In this document: positions 63,373 to 64,000 of the stretch, one piece after another
Layout of the letters: every line of letters starts with the position of its first letter
How positions within the stretch are numbered: the stretch's first letter is position 1
Assembly (NCBI GenBank): GCA_027257055.1
Contig: JAPVLO010000056.1
Location: 4,340,001 to 4,404,000 of the forward strand
Reading direction: 5' to 3'
Length of the DNA stretch: 64,000 nt
Origin: Cephalopachus bancanus
Lineage: Eukaryota; Chordata; Mammalia; Primates; Tarsiidae
Notes under the pieces: generated by a model
The model's input: only the letters and a program-made list of their open reading frames with translations
The model's database searches: none
Told to the model about the DNA's origin: nothing
Made by a program: the position numbers and the translations under genes

Positions 63373-64000
63373 CTTTTAAATTGGGGCAATTTTATGCCAT
63401 TACAAAGAAGCATGTGTTTGTTTATAGTTGAAAGATTCTGCTCTTCTTTCAAAGAAGTTCAGAGTAGATGGGTCCATGTGTGCCATCCTGTCTGACCAAC
63501 CCGCCTCCCTGCCCCATGGTATAGAGATCAGGGTCTCGGAGGGGAAAGCCCTAGTCCGATACCTCACAGGGGCTCCAAACCAGACAGCTGTGTTGTTTCT
63601 GGTCGAACTCACTGCCAATCTAAAGAATTCACTCACCTGCATACAGAATAGTAATTTTCAACTCCTAGTATTTTTTCTGAGTATCATAAGAACTAAAGAA
63701 TCGGAAGATGTTTTGTGCACTAACATAGTATGTATCTGGCCATAGTTATTAATCTCAAATAGTTCTGTGAGGCTTTTCAGTAATGCTGAAGAAGGAATGT
63801 GATGGGCCCTGTAGAAGTTATTGCTTAGAAAAACGATTGTGCTTGGATTTGTTTTCAGTCAGTATATTGACGTTATTTAGAAATTTTAATGAACATTGAA
63901 GGTCAAGGTTATCTGATTTTGTTTCTCAAAATGAGCGTCTGGATGTTGAGACATAGTGTTTGCCAGGAGTCTCCGACTCACTTGTCCATAGAAACCTGGA
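63373..64000. other. No recognisable gene or repeat
   Basis: A 105-codon plus frame at 63428-63745 and an 80-codon minus frame overlap. No family, no splice support. Confidence 0.35.

Overview
The window is primate nuclear DNA with no recognisable protein-coding gene, exon, RNA gene or CRISPR array. It contains 7SL-derived dimeric Alu elements, L1 retrotransposons of several ages, mammal-wide MIR and L2 repeats, MaLR/ERVL LTRs and hAT-type DNA transposon relics, in an AT-moderate, CpG-poor background with (CA)n microsatellites. Most of the Alus have a diagnostic sequence (left-arm 'GCCTGAGCCCGTGGGTTCGA', 'ACAATAAA' linker, tail 'GACTCCAACTC') that fits neither the human Alu consensus nor the lemur/galago consensus as I remember them. 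A tarsier-like primate is my best inference. Species is not proven from sequence alone.

Layout: 0-12 kb is a hAT relic with a transposase C-terminus, many MIRs, a long antisense L2 relic that still shows its reverse transcriptase (about 3.8-6.1 kb), an Alu inside a hAT element (7.8-8.3 kb), a MER20, and an Alu inside a second antisense L2 (11.3-12.3 kb). Next come two MaLR LTRs (12.5-13.5 kb), a repeat-poor GC-richer stretch with a G-run cluster (14.7-16 kb), an L1 inserted in a MIR with a perfect 15-bp target-site duplication (17.2-17.6 kb), and an L1 with a 5' inversion forming a 56-bp hairpin (19.2-19.7 kb). From 22 to 33 kb there are L2/MIR fragments, an MST-type LTR, an ERV1-like antisense LTR that splits a MIR (28.5-29.2 kb), and Alus. 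At 34.0 kb and 63.3 kb sit two very short polyadenylated retrocopies that match the R region of that kind of LTR. From 41 to 58 kb L1 dominates: 3'-truncated pieces of one subfamily, a 2-kb L1 with an ORF2 C-terminus (48.4-50.4 kb), decayed L1M elements with Alus and a hAT element inside, and an MLT2-type LTR. The last 6 kb hold MIRs, a MER1/hAT element and a partial second copy of it.

The window therefore reads as an intergenic or intronic region built by layered transposon insertion, and the insertion order can be read from the nesting. There is no gene pathway to describe. The strongest unusual signals are the L1-mobilised LTR-tail retrocopies, the inverted L1 and the lineage-specific Alu/L1 subfamilies. 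Two or three repeat-free stretches carry transcription-factor-site clusters that could be regulatory but are unproven.
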